A stretch of 64,000 bases of DNA from Marinibactrum halimedae (GTDB taxonomy: Bacteria; Pseudomonadota; Gammaproteobacteria; Pseudomonadales; Cellvibrionaceae), in NCBI RefSeq assembly GCF_021234875.1, contig NZ_JAJQVM010000002.1, positions 207,453-271,452 of the forward strand. Reading direction: 5' to 3'. Position numbers and translations under genes: made by a program. This document shows, piece after piece, positions 56,171 to 64,000 of this stretch. Numbering within the stretch: position 1 is the first letter of the stretch; each line of letters starts with the position of its first letter. Below the pieces are notes generated by a model. It did not search any database. It was not told the DNA's origin and saw nothing but the letters and a program-made list of their open reading frames with translations.

Positions 56171-57787
56171 TCAATAAAAATGGGTATCTCGCTCACTCGT
56201 TGAATGCCAATCAAGGGCTTGCGCACCAGAGCTTTCTACCCAGGTTTCATAATCTGGATAAGCCCACAGCACATCAATATATTCTCTAGGATGACGCCAA
56301 TCGGAATTCACTTTTATCGCCCAAGGTAAATTCGTGCTAGTACGAAAATATCGATTTTGCTCCGGATTAGACGTATCTGCATGAGCTCCGAACTGAGATT
56401 CATCAAAATAATCTGTGGGTGGATAGTCAGCAAAATGAATTTCACGCCCCCGATAGTTCGTTCTAAAGATAAAAAAGTCGAGGGCGGAATGAAGCAGAGC
56501 ATCCACAGAAACAGCAAAGTCAACATCCAATTCGAATGGAACAGGTTCGAATTCTGTGCAAGATTTTACAGTATTAAAATGTGAGCATTGCCCTGTCTCA
56601 CCCGTCGTCGTAAAAGTATGAGAATCTTGCCATAACAAGATGACTGCATCGGTCTGGAAATCTTCCGTTTCCTTAGAATAGGTTATGCCATTGATGTTAA
56701 TATCAACTTCATCAATGACAGATGGAGCTATATCCATTAAACGTAATGCAAAACCATTGTGATTACTGGCACCTCTTGCATCAATAAAACCTTTAATTTT
56801 AAAGCCTGATATATTTCCTTGGCCATCATAAATTAACTGAAAACGTTCACGGATAACTAAATCATTCATATCGTAGTCATCCGTTTGAGGCCACTGATCT
56901 TCATAAGCCAGTGTTGTCCATTCTGAAGCCGAAGGATAGTAACTTGAGTAGGCACGCTTAAAGTCATCAGGAAATTCATCTAAAGAATCAAGAACACCAT
57001 CAGCATCACTATCATTCACATCGGGAATACTCACTAAATTAGCATTATCTATTGCAGATTCAGGGCTTGCTTTAACTGAAAATACAGCATCATTAAAATC
57101 ATTATCTCCCCATGTTCGAGGTAAATCCTCGAAACCAATAATGGTTTCACTGGTGGAATCATCGTACAGCAAAACACAGTGCTGCCTTAATTCATCGGTA
57201 GGGTCAGGGTTAAGTCCTTTTAAAGAATAGTAGTGAGGCGCATAACCATTTTTTACACCTGTAAAATAAGAAAATCCGTTTGCAGCAAGGAAAAATCCTA
57301 TACTGGTTCCCGCTGGAAATGTTCCTAAACTCAAACGATGACCATTCGTCATATGAGGATAAGAAAGATTCGGAAAAACAATAACCTCATCAATTTCTTC
57401 TTTTGATGTAGGAGGGTTTTCTTTATCAAAAGTAAAGTAACCAAATGAGTTTCTATAACCTGCACCCTCATGAATAAAAGTAACAAAGACTTCTGCCTCT
57501 TGGTTTAGTGTGATATTTGCACCTTCATCATCTGTCAAGAAGGCCTCATTCACTTCTCTTTCTGGCAAAGCATTATTAATTCTTGAGAAAAAATCAGAGG
57601 AATATTCGTTGTATGCCCAGATCAAATCATCTGGCTTCCCGATATTTTGATCGTACCCTAGAGGCCAGGGCAAATCAGTCAAGAAATTCCAAATATATTC
57701 TCCTTGCTCATTCTGATTCGTTGCCATTGATGAATGGCAAGCTAAAAAAGCCAAAGACAAGGTTAATTTTTTAAAATTATTCATCAC
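56171..57787 (-). CDS. LruC-domain exported protein
   Basis: 538 residues. A signal peptide (KKLTLSLAFLACHSSMA) is followed by a DUF4114-like region with GFEDLPRTWGDNDFNDAVF. Next comes a calcium-type loop, DVNDSDADGVLDSLDEFPDD, and the LruC domain (LAYEDQWPQTDDYDMNDLVI, GFIDARGASNHNGFALRL). Two Cys lie in the GQCSHFNTVKSC segment. Probably surface-exposed or secreted. Its place inside a polysaccharide operon suggests a matrix protein exported with the polymer. Predicted binding function only. Confidence 0.85.
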   Translation of the reverse strand: MMNNFKKLTLSLAFLACHSSMATNQNEQGEYIWNFLTDLPWPLGYDQNIGKPDDLIWAYNEYSSDFFSRINNALPEREVNEAFLTDDEGANITLNQEAEVFVTFIHEGAGYRNSFGYFTFDKENPPTSKEEIDEVIVFPNLSYPHMTNGHRLSLGTFPAGTSIGFFLAANGFSYFTGVKNGYAPHYYSLKGLNPDPTDELRQHCVLLYDDSTSETIIGFEDLPRTWGDNDFNDAVFSVKASPESAIDNANLVSIPDVNDSDADGVLDSLDEFPDDFKRAYSSYYPSASEWTTLAYEDQWPQTDDYDMNDLVIRERFQLIYDGQGNISGFKIKGFIDARGASNHNGFALRLMDIAPSVIDEVDININGITYSKETEDFQTDAVILLWQDSHTFTTTGETGQCSHFNTVKSCTEFEPVPFELDVDFAVSVDALLHSALDFFIFRTNYRGREIHFADYPPTDYFDESQFGAHADTSNPEQNRYFRTSTNLPWAIKVNSDWRHPREYIDVLWAYPDYETWVESSGAQALDWHSTSERDTHFY

Positions 57788-57800
57788 TTTTCCTCAAAAA

Positions 57801-58445
57801 TTAGTATGCACCGCGACAGAAAATAACTGCCGGAATGGTTAACAAAAGTATTTTTAAATCCATCCATAAGCTATGTTGTTTGACGTAATTTAAATCCAAC
57901 TCAATTTGATGTTCGAACGTAGTATCGGCTCTTCCTGACACTTGCCATAGGCCTGTAATACCTGGTAGCACATCTAATCGATCTAACATTTTATTTTTGT
58001 ATTCGTTGTATTCACTGGGTAATGCAGGCCGAGGCCCAACTAAAGCCATATCCCCTTTGATTACATTGATAAGCTGTGGAAGTTCATCTATTGATAATTT
58101 ACGAATAATACGACCAAGTGGCGTAATTCTCGGATCTTGACGATATTTCTTACACAATCCATCCCGATCACTCTCTCCTGGTTCTACGTACTTTGGATCA
58201 CTCTTTAAATACATCGACCTAAATTTATAGAATTTAAAATAGACCCCATTCTTACCTATACGAGTTTGTGTAAAAATCACAGGGCCTGAACTGGTACACT
58301 TGATACCCAGTGCCACAATCAATAAAAACGGTGCACAGACAACCAAAACAGTAATTGCCATTATCACCTGTATATTAATACTCAATTTACGAAATCTAGG
58401 AAAAACGATAGCGTCTAAAGACCAAGATAATGATTGTGTTTTCAT
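57801..58445 (-). CDS. Initiating sugar transferase (undecaprenyl-phosphate glycosylphosphotransferase)
   Basis: 214 residues of the bacterial sugar-transferase family: one N-terminal membrane helix (VIMAITVLVVCAPFLLIVAL), GPVIFTQTRIGKNGVYFKFY-KFRSM, LSIDELPQLINVIKGDMALV-GPRPALPSEY and LPGITGLWQVSGRADTTFE. It transfers a sugar-phosphate to the lipid carrier and so starts the repeat unit. ATG overlaps the stop of the upstream WecG-type gene (ATGA). The long multi-pass N-terminus of WbaP/WcaJ is absent, as in the PglC-like short class. Confidence 0.92.
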   Translation of the reverse strand: MKTQSLSWSLDAIVFPRFRKLSINIQVIMAITVLVVCAPFLLIVALGIKCTSSGPVIFTQTRIGKNGVYFKFYKFRSMYLKSDPKYVEPGESDRDGLCKKYRQDPRITPLGRIIRKLSIDELPQLINVIKGDMALVGPRPALPSEYNEYKNKMLDRLDVLPGITGLWQVSGRADTTFEHQIELDLNYVKQHSLWMDLKILLLTIPAVIFCRGAY

Positions 58446-59710
58446 AGTTCACCTGCCTGATTAAGCACAAAAGTTCTAAATAAAAAAATGGGATTTCCAA
58501 TAACGTAACGATTAAATTTTGTCTTTGGCTCTTGAAGTAATCTCCACACCCACTCCAAGCCTAACTCACGAAGGTATAATGGTGCCCGCTTTACCTTCCC
58601 AGAAAAAAAGTCAAATAATCCACCTACCGCTAAAGCACATTGGCAGTGCAACAAATGCTTATGATCTTGCAACCAAGCTTCCTGTATTGGACTTCCCATC
58701 GCCAATAGGAGAATATCTGCACCACTGTTATTAATTTCTTCAATAATTTTATTTGTTTCTGAGGGCTTAAAATAACCATGATGCGAGCCAGCAATAGACA
58801 AATCTGGATAAGACATTAACAAGTTATTTTTTGCCTTTTCCGCAACACCGTCTTGCCCACCCAATAAGAAAATAGACTTGTCCATTTTGCTGGCTTTTCT
58901 ACAAAGATGGGGAAGAAGATCTGTACCATTCACATTATCTTTTAAATCTACACCAATATGAGAACAAGCAATCCGAACACCCGACCCATCTGCAAACACT
59001 TTATCAGCTTGATTAATGGCTTGTGATAGCCCTCTATTAGATAAAGAGAGATTCACTGAATTAACATTCACAAATACAGCTGTCTTACAGCAAGCAGTAT
59101 CCTGCTTACTGACTATCCAACTTACAGCCTCATTCATAGTAACGTTGTTAATGTTCAAGCCAAACAACGTGAATCTATCTTGTTTTTCAGATCGATTCGC
59201 TTCTCTTCTTGAACGATATATTATTCTGCAAGCAATGTATTTGATGACAATAAGTGCAGCTTTTTTTAAAGCTATTTTATTTGTTTGATCTAAAGTAGTG
59301 ATTTTTCTCTCCGCTAAACAAAGGCCCGTTAATTTATGAATATCAAAAACACTGATCATTCCTAGCAGAAGGTTAGAATCACTTCTTTGTAAACACTGAT
59401 CAACAAACACTTCATGAGAATCATCTGGCAACCCAACGACGGCTATATTTTTTCGCAAAACATCGAGTAGCTGCGCTGTGGATTTTAATAATCCACAATT
59501 AAAAAAATGAACCAAATAAACTCTGCCTAAGCAGTCTCTTCTTTTTATTCTCTTAAAAAGATTTTTCCTTAAAAAAAAGGAAACACCTACATTAACCAAC
59601 CAAATTGGAATCAAAAAAACGATTAAAGTTGCTGCAATCACAAATTGTGAAGCACTTTCGTTCGCTAGACGTTTATTCCCCCTTCCATGAGTAACCAAGT
59701 AAGTATTCAT
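58442..59710 (-). CDS. WecG/TagA/CpsF glycosyltransferase with degenerate sugar-transferase-like N-terminus
   Basis: 422 residues. The C-terminal half (~180-400) is a WecG/TagA/CpsF domain: FGLNINNVTMNEAVSWIVSK, VNSVNLSLSNRG, FADGSGVRIACSHIG, IFLLGGQDGVAEKAK and LLLAMGSPIQEAWLQDHKHL. The N-terminal ~180 residues contain a membrane segment (IAATLIVFLIPIWLVNVGVS) and LDVLRKNIAVVGLPD, which recalls the LINVLKGDMSLVGPRP motif of sugar transferases but lacks their catalytic DELPQ and KFRSM motifs. First gene of the exopolysaccharide operon. Confidence 0.85.
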   Translation of the reverse strand: MNTYLVTHGRGNKRLANESASQFVIAATLIVFLIPIWLVNVGVSFFLRKNLFKRIKRRDCLGRVYLVHFFNCGLLKSTAQLLDVLRKNIAVVGLPDDSHEVFVDQCLQRSDSNLLLGMISVFDIHKLTGLCLAERKITTLDQTNKIALKKAALIVIKYIACRIIYRSRREANRSEKQDRFTLFGLNINNVTMNEAVSWIVSKQDTACCKTAVFVNVNSVNLSLSNRGLSQAINQADKVFADGSGVRIACSHIGVDLKDNVNGTDLLPHLCRKASKMDKSIFLLGGQDGVAEKAKNNLLMSYPDLSIAGSHHGYFKPSETNKIIEEINNSGADILLLAMGSPIQEAWLQDHKHLLHCQCALAVGGLFDFFSGKVKRAPLYLRELGLEWVWRLLQEPKTKFNRYVIGNPIFLFRTFVLNQAGEL

Positions 59711-60002
<292 letters not shown>

Positions 60003-60692
60003 TTAATGAAAATGATGAACTATAGCGTCGTCGACAGAAAGGAGTGCTTCATTTTCTACTCCAACGGCTTCAATTTCTACAATCACTTTTTTAAGATTAT
60101 TAGGCCATTCTACTAATTGATTTAATGCCCCTGAGGAATCAGTCATTCCCACCAAAAGCAATGATTTTTCATAAGCAGACTCCTCCGTTAATTCTTCAAC
60201 AGAATCATCAACTTTATACACTCTGACCAAAGAGTTTGCTATTGCATCACCGTTGGTATAATTACCCGTTATTTGAATATCCACCAAAGTACTAGCACTA
60301 AATGAAAATGTATTTTCTACATACAACTCAGAAGAATTATCTGCATCAGAAATCATTAAATCTTCATTAGGAGTATAATCAACTTCAGCCTCATCTGATT
60401 CATTGGATATTTCATTTTCAACGAGAGAATCTTCTTCAATACTCTCTGCGGTCTCTGAAGAATTGTCGGCTTCCGAAGGAATATTATCTTCAGCCTCATT
60501 CGTTTCCGTCATGCCCCCTGATATCGTCTCCTCAGATAATCCATCATTAGAGGCAACATCAGCTGGCCCATCATTATTTACGGCGGGGGTTGGTGTACTG
60601 CTGCCCGAAGAACTACCACCTCCACCACCTCCACCACAAGCACTGACCACTATCGATAAAAAAATTGAGCTGGCTAATAATTTTGCTTTCAT
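60003..60692 (-). CDS. Acidic lipoprotein
   Basis: 229 residues with signal peptide and lipobox VVSAC, followed by a poly-Gly/Ser spacer. A strongly acidic Glu/Asp/Ser region follows (~40-130). The C-terminal ~90-residue beta domain (LVDIQITGNYTNGDAIANSL, VGMTDSSGALNQLVEW) resembles a carboxypeptidase-regulatory/Ig-like unit. The frame opens ten codons earlier, but ATG 60692 has GGAGGA in front. It is separated from the exopolysaccharide operon by the heptanucleotide repeat. Possibly a surface anchor for the LruC protein; this is inference only. Confidence 0.75.
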   Translation of the reverse strand: MKAKLLASSIFLSIVVSACGGGGGGGSSSGSSTPTPAVNNDGPADVASNDGLSEETISGGMTETNEAEDNIPSEADNSSETAESIEEDSLVENEISNESDEAEVDYTPNEDLMISDADNSSELYVENTFSFSASTLVDIQITGNYTNGDAIANSLVRVYKVDDSVEELTEESAYEKSLLLVGMTDSSGALNQLVEWPNNLKKVIVEIEAVGVENEALLSVDDAIVHHFH

Positions 60693-60885
60693 ACTATCCT
60701 CCAAGTATTTGTGTAAACTCACTATTTAAGCAAAGCCTGCTTTACTAATTTCTTTGCAATGAGCAAAACAGATACATAGAGAATGCGACAAACATGCCAA
60801 CAAACCCCTTCATTAAGCCATTGATATATAAATATTTTTTTATTTTCAAAATGAGAATAGCGAAGTAGAACTACATGAAGTAGAA

Positions 60886-61632
60886 CTACATATTGATGGA
60901 CAATGATTTTAAATATCGCTGTATGACAGTTTTAGTTAGGTCAGTCAATAAATCACCGGATTTAGATTTCAGCCACGTATCCCAACGTAATTGCCTTAAT
61001 AATACAAGTGGTACCTGATTCAACCTCCAAAGGCAATACCCCAACCAAGTGACCTTATAATGACACCTCATTGGACCAAAACTATAGTGCCTAATATAAT
61101 CCTTTAGCATCGGATTCGCATTATTATTCCATCGAGGATCGATAATTTTTACAAACTTCTTATCTTTAGCATATTGAATAATATGACCGTTTTCCCCCCA
61201 TCCAACTGAGCATTCCTGTCTAACGGGTTTATGCCTAGACTCAATAACACTTTGAACCCAATCAATCACGTTAACGGAATTACGAACAATAAAAACACCT
61301 GAATTGAGACGATCCGTGTAACCTTTTGCAATATAAAAATCTTTTTCATCCACTAAAATATCAACAAAATTAGGAGCCTCTTTTTTTATCTCAGCATCCG
61401 CATCAACATATAATATCGTAGAATAACCTTGCTCCAAGGCATATAGCAGCACCGTCAATTTCAACCAGGCACACTCTCGCCCTACCCTCCAGCAATAGGG
61501 CTTTTGAATCACAACGTATTCGTGGTTATACCTACGCGCGTATTGACGGTGACTGGCTAGGTTTTTTGCATATAAATGCTGATATCCATTCATTGCAATA
61601 GAATAAACCAGTGTCTTATTTTTGCTTACCAT
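60886..61632 (-). CDS. Glycosyltransferase, GT34/nucleotide-diphospho-sugar transferase-like
   Basis: 248 residues. IQKPYCWRVGRECAWLKLTV, then LYVDADAEIKKE (DxD metal-binding) and GVFIVRNSVNVIDWV, SVGWGENGHIIQYAKD match the GT-A families that include GMA12/MNN10-type transferases. Basic C-terminus, no membrane segment. Same strand as the exopolysaccharide genes but separated from them by the lipoprotein. Acceptor unknown. Confidence 0.75.
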   Translation of the reverse strand: MVSKNKTLVYSIAMNGYQHLYAKNLASHRQYARRYNHEYVVIQKPYCWRVGRECAWLKLTVLLYALEQGYSTILYVDADAEIKKEAPNFVDILVDEKDFYIAKGYTDRLNSGVFIVRNSVNVIDWVQSVIESRHKPVRQECSVGWGENGHIIQYAKDKKFVKIIDPRWNNNANPMLKDYIRHYSFGPMRCHYKVTWLGYCLWRLNQVPLVLLRQLRWDTWLKSKSGDLLTDLTKTVIQRYLKSLSINM

Positions 61633-61806
61633 AGCTCAATCCCAACCGACAGTTTAATTGACTAAAGCAAAAAATACGCCAGTTAAAGATTTACTGTGAA
61701 AAATAAATCACCATGGATCATACCTAATTGAATTAAAGCAATATACGCTATGCTTATAAGCATTATGACATAAGTGAAATAGTCAATACTGAAAGAAGAG
61801 GCAATT

Positions 61807-62355
61807 ATGCTGGGCCATATATTTACAATTCTTGAAAAAATGATTGTCACCCAATATGGCTTGAAATTTTGGAATGAAGTGATTCGAGAAACGGAGTTAC
61901 CCAATCAAGGAGCATTTACTACGGGAGGCTTATACCCAGATGAGTATATGTTGAATATACTCTCCGTTTTGGTAAAAAAAATAGGCATACCATTACCCGA
62001 CTTATTGAGGGCATATGGTCATTATATGTTTGAACCACTCTTCTCAATTCACCCTAAAATAGTAGAGCATTACAAAACGGCAAAAGAATTGCTCATGAAT
62101 ATTGATGTTCGAATACATCATGAAGTGGCAATGTATCATAAAGAAGCCGCCCTTCCTCTATTCACCTGTAAAGATACAGGTAAAAACACAATGATAATGT
62201 ACTATCAATCTGAAAGAAGACTATGTTATCTCGTAGAAGGCTTGCTTAAAGGCATAGCAGAGCACTTTAGCACTTCCATTGAATTCACGCATTCAACCTG
62301 TATGCATAAAGGCGATGATCAATGTACTTTTAACCTTGTCTTTAAAGACCTTTAA
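61807..62355 (+). CDS. H-NOX haem nitric-oxide sensor
   Basis: 182 residues of the haem-NO-binding family. It opens with MLGHIFTILEKMI. The haem-ligating His (about H104) is in DVRIHHEVAMYH, and the propionate-binding YxSxR motif is Y133-S135-R137 (MYYQSERRLC). The position of the distal Tyr found in O2-binding H-NOX is not Tyr here (Leu142 by alignment to YxSxR), which favours NO selectivity. The histidine kinase 61 bp downstream is its expected partner. Cytosolic. Confidence 0.92.
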   Translation: MLGHIFTILEKMIVTQYGLKFWNEVIRETELPNQGAFTTGGLYPDEYMLNILSVLVKKIGIPLPDLLRAYGHYMFEPLFSIHPKIVEHYKTAKELLMNIDVRIHHEVAMYHKEAALPLFTCKDTGKNTMIMYYQSERRLCYLVEGLLKGIAEHFSTSIEFTHSTCMHKGDDQCTFNLVFKDL

Positions 62356-62416
62356 GCCTTTTAGGATTATCGTTAGATTAAACCGTTCAATATTTCAATA
62401 AACGGCATAAATTCCA

Positions 62417-63364
62417 ATGGATTCATATGATGACCTCCTCGAATACAAGTTTGCTTATGAACGAGAGCGTGCTGCACGAGAGGAGTCTGAACGTATATTA
62501 GAACGACAACTCAGGGTGCTGTATGACACTAATCTTGCGTTAGAGGAAAAAAATAAAGAACTACTGGAACACAAAAACTCGCAAATACAAATAGAAAAAT
62601 TAGCCGCACTTGGTACTTTAAGTGCTGGCATAGCACACGAAATCAATAATCCTTTAGCGTTCGTTATAAGTAATTTAAAAAATCTGAATAAATATGTCGA
62701 TATTTTTATTAATATTGTTAATGATTTCAAAATCGAACCCCATTTAGACCATAAGCATATTAATCACATCTTAACAAAGAGTGTCCAACAGTATCCTCGT
62801 TGGGATATTGATCACATAATCAAAGATAGCCAAACCATTTTTTCTGAAACCTATGAAGGTTTAGAGAGGGTCAAAAACATTGTTCTAAACTTAAAAAATT
62901 TTTCTCATTCTGAACACAGTGTTAAAACCGAAACTGATATTAATAAATGCATAGAATCTGCTGTAACCATCATGCAATCTGAGTTGAACGATCCATCAGA
63001 GCTGGATATAAAACTCTACCCAATACCTAATATTCAAGCCAATTCAACTTCACTATCTCAAGTTTTTCTTAATTTTCTACTCAATGCGGCATATGCCACT
63101 CGTAGCAAACACACTAGAAAAATGGCTATTCACTCATTTAGAAAAGGCACCAATATCTACATAATAGTGCAAGATAATGGCATCGGTATTTCAGAAGAAG
63201 ATTTAAACCATATTTTTGTTCCTTTCTTCACAACAAAGCCGATGGGCGAAGGTACTGGATTAGGACTCTCTATTTCTTATGGAGTGATACAGGATCTTGG
63301 CGGAAAAATTGAGGTGGTTTCACAAGAAAAGGAAGGCACCACGTTTACTATTGGGCACCTCTAA
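62417..63364 (+). CDS. H-NOX-associated sensor histidine kinase
   Basis: 315 residues. An N-terminal coiled coil (~10-62, ERAAREESERILERQLRVL) leads to the dimerisation helix LSAGIAHEINNPLAFV with phospho-His74. The HATPase domain carries the N box FLNFLLNAAYATRS, G1 QDNGIGISEED, F box FVPFFTTKP and G2 GTGLGLSISYG. There are no membrane segments and no receiver domain, so it is a soluble kinase controlled by H-NOX. The cognate response regulator is not adjacent. Confidence 0.92.
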   Translation: MDSYDDLLEYKFAYERERAAREESERILERQLRVLYDTNLALEEKNKELLEHKNSQIQIEKLAALGTLSAGIAHEINNPLAFVISNLKNLNKYVDIFINIVNDFKIEPHLDHKHINHILTKSVQQYPRWDIDHIIKDSQTIFSETYEGLERVKNIVLNLKNFSHSEHSVKTETDINKCIESAVTIMQSELNDPSELDIKLYPIPNIQANSTSLSQVFLNFLLNAAYATRSKHTRKMAIHSFRKGTNIYIIVQDNGIGISEEDLNHIFVPFFTTKPMGEGTGLGLSISYGVIQDLGGKIEVVSQEKEGTTFTIGHL

Positions 63365-63420
63365 AAATAGCCCAACTTTGATATAATCTCACTGTTCAAA
63401 AATTTCAAGAGTTTCCTTCT

Positions 63421-64000
63421 ATGTCTCAGCCCGGCTTTTTTGATTTAGATGACAGGTATCGCAAGTTAGATGAAAAAGATCCATTAGTTCATCTCAACAA
63501 ACTGATATTTTGGGAAGCCTTTCGTCCGACCTTAAAGGAAATACGAAAGTCGAACCGAAAAAGCAATGCGGGTCGTAAAGCCTATGACGAGCTTCTGATG
63601 TTCAAAGTACTCGTACTTCAGCACTTATACAATGTATCCGATGATCAGATAGAGTACCAAATACGGGACCGCTATTCTTTTTGCCGGTTTTTAGGTCTGA
63701 CTCCATCGGACAAGGTGCCTGATGCCAAGACAGTGTGGCTGTTTAGAGAAAACCTAGTCAAAGCTGGTTTAATGAAGCGTTTGTTTTTTACTTTTGATGT
63801 TCAATTAGAGGAACACGGTTTTCAAGCAAGAAAAGGTCAAATAGTGGATGCGAGTTTTGTCGATGTTCCCAGGCAGCGCAATAAAAAGGAAGAAAACAAA
63901 CAGATAAAACGCGGTGAAACGCCTGATCGTTTTGAAAAGAATCCGAACGTTGGCGCTCAAAAAGATACGGATGCCCGCTGGGCGAAGAAGAACCAAGAGA
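63421..64000 (+). mobile_element. IS5-family insertion sequence, transposase 5' part (cut by window edge)
   Basis: ATG 63421 opens a frame that stays open to the window end (193 codons). It reads MSQPGFFDLDDRYRKLDEKD, then VHLNKLIFWEAFRPTLKEIR, AGRKAYDELLMFKVLVLQHL-YNVSDDQIEYQIRDRYSFCR, DAKTVWLFRENLVKAG and QIVDASFVDVP. These are the N-terminal DUF772-type region and first catalytic Asp strand of IS5-group DDE transposases. The left inverted repeat should be within 63365-63420, just after the kinase stop, but was not delimited. The insertion lies right behind the kinase gene. Confidence 0.88.

Overview
The window looks like chromosomal DNA of a free-living, probably marine, gammaproteobacterium. 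The fabA/fabB pair, the ispB // rplU-rpmA-cgtA-proB block, parC, msrC, YbaN, a TonB-dependent receptor, an ExeM/NucH-type nuclease and an H-NOX/histidine-kinase pair all fit that placement. The genus cannot be fixed from the sequence alone. No rRNA, tRNA or CRISPR array was seen.

Layout. 1-1.3 kb: two related exported DUF6515-type proteins, one cut by the window edge. 1.7-3.9 kb: fabB and fabA (unsaturated fatty acid synthesis). 4.6-10.2 kb: sugar-phosphate genes (galU, manB-type phosphomannomutase, pgi), a YbaN membrane protein and ispB. 10.5-15.1 kb: ribosomal proteins L21/L27, Obg GTPase, proB, a HisC-like aminotransferase and a small unknown protein. 15.2-27.6 kb: mixed single genes, namely a diguanylate cyclase response regulator, secreted nuclease, epoxide-hydrolase-like enzyme, periplasmic binding protein, MsrC, a metallo-beta-lactamase-fold hydrolase followed by a YgjP-type peptidase, DUF2750, a TlpA-type thioredoxin, an LEA14-like lipoprotein and a cytochrome c. 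28.6-33.0 kb: two paralogous secreted subtilases in tandem.

33.4-42.9 kb is an accessory island. It holds two large, partly related exported proteins of filamentous-haemagglutinin/CdiA character. The second carries a DUF637 region and ends in a probable YwqJ-type nucleic-acid deaminase toxin. A MORN/LRR-like putative immunity gene follows, then three related small secreted proteins and a decayed ORF. 43.0-47.5 kb holds an outer-membrane channel-like protein and a compact four-gene operon: membrane histidine-box protein, KAS III-like synthase, haem-oxygenase-like di-iron (HDO) protein and an unknown. This operon looks like a small lipid or natural-product pathway. 47.7-54.0 kb: parC, then a BlaI / M56 peptidase / small membrane protein operon divergent from a TonB-dependent receptor. 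54.1-61.6 kb: an exopolysaccharide operon (WecG-type transferase with a degenerate N-terminal sugar-transferase-like region, initiating sugar transferase, LruC-domain protein, pyruvyl transferase, GT2) beside a lipoprotein and another glycosyltransferase. A perfect 10-copy heptanucleotide repeat lies just upstream of the operon. 61.8-63.4 kb: H-NOX gas sensor and its histidine kinase. 63.4-64.0 kb: start of an IS5-family transposase cut by the window edge.

The least familiar systems are the two-ORF haemagglutinin/deaminase locus, which has no visible CdiB/TpsB partner or TPS domain, and the KAS III / HDO / histidine-box operon.
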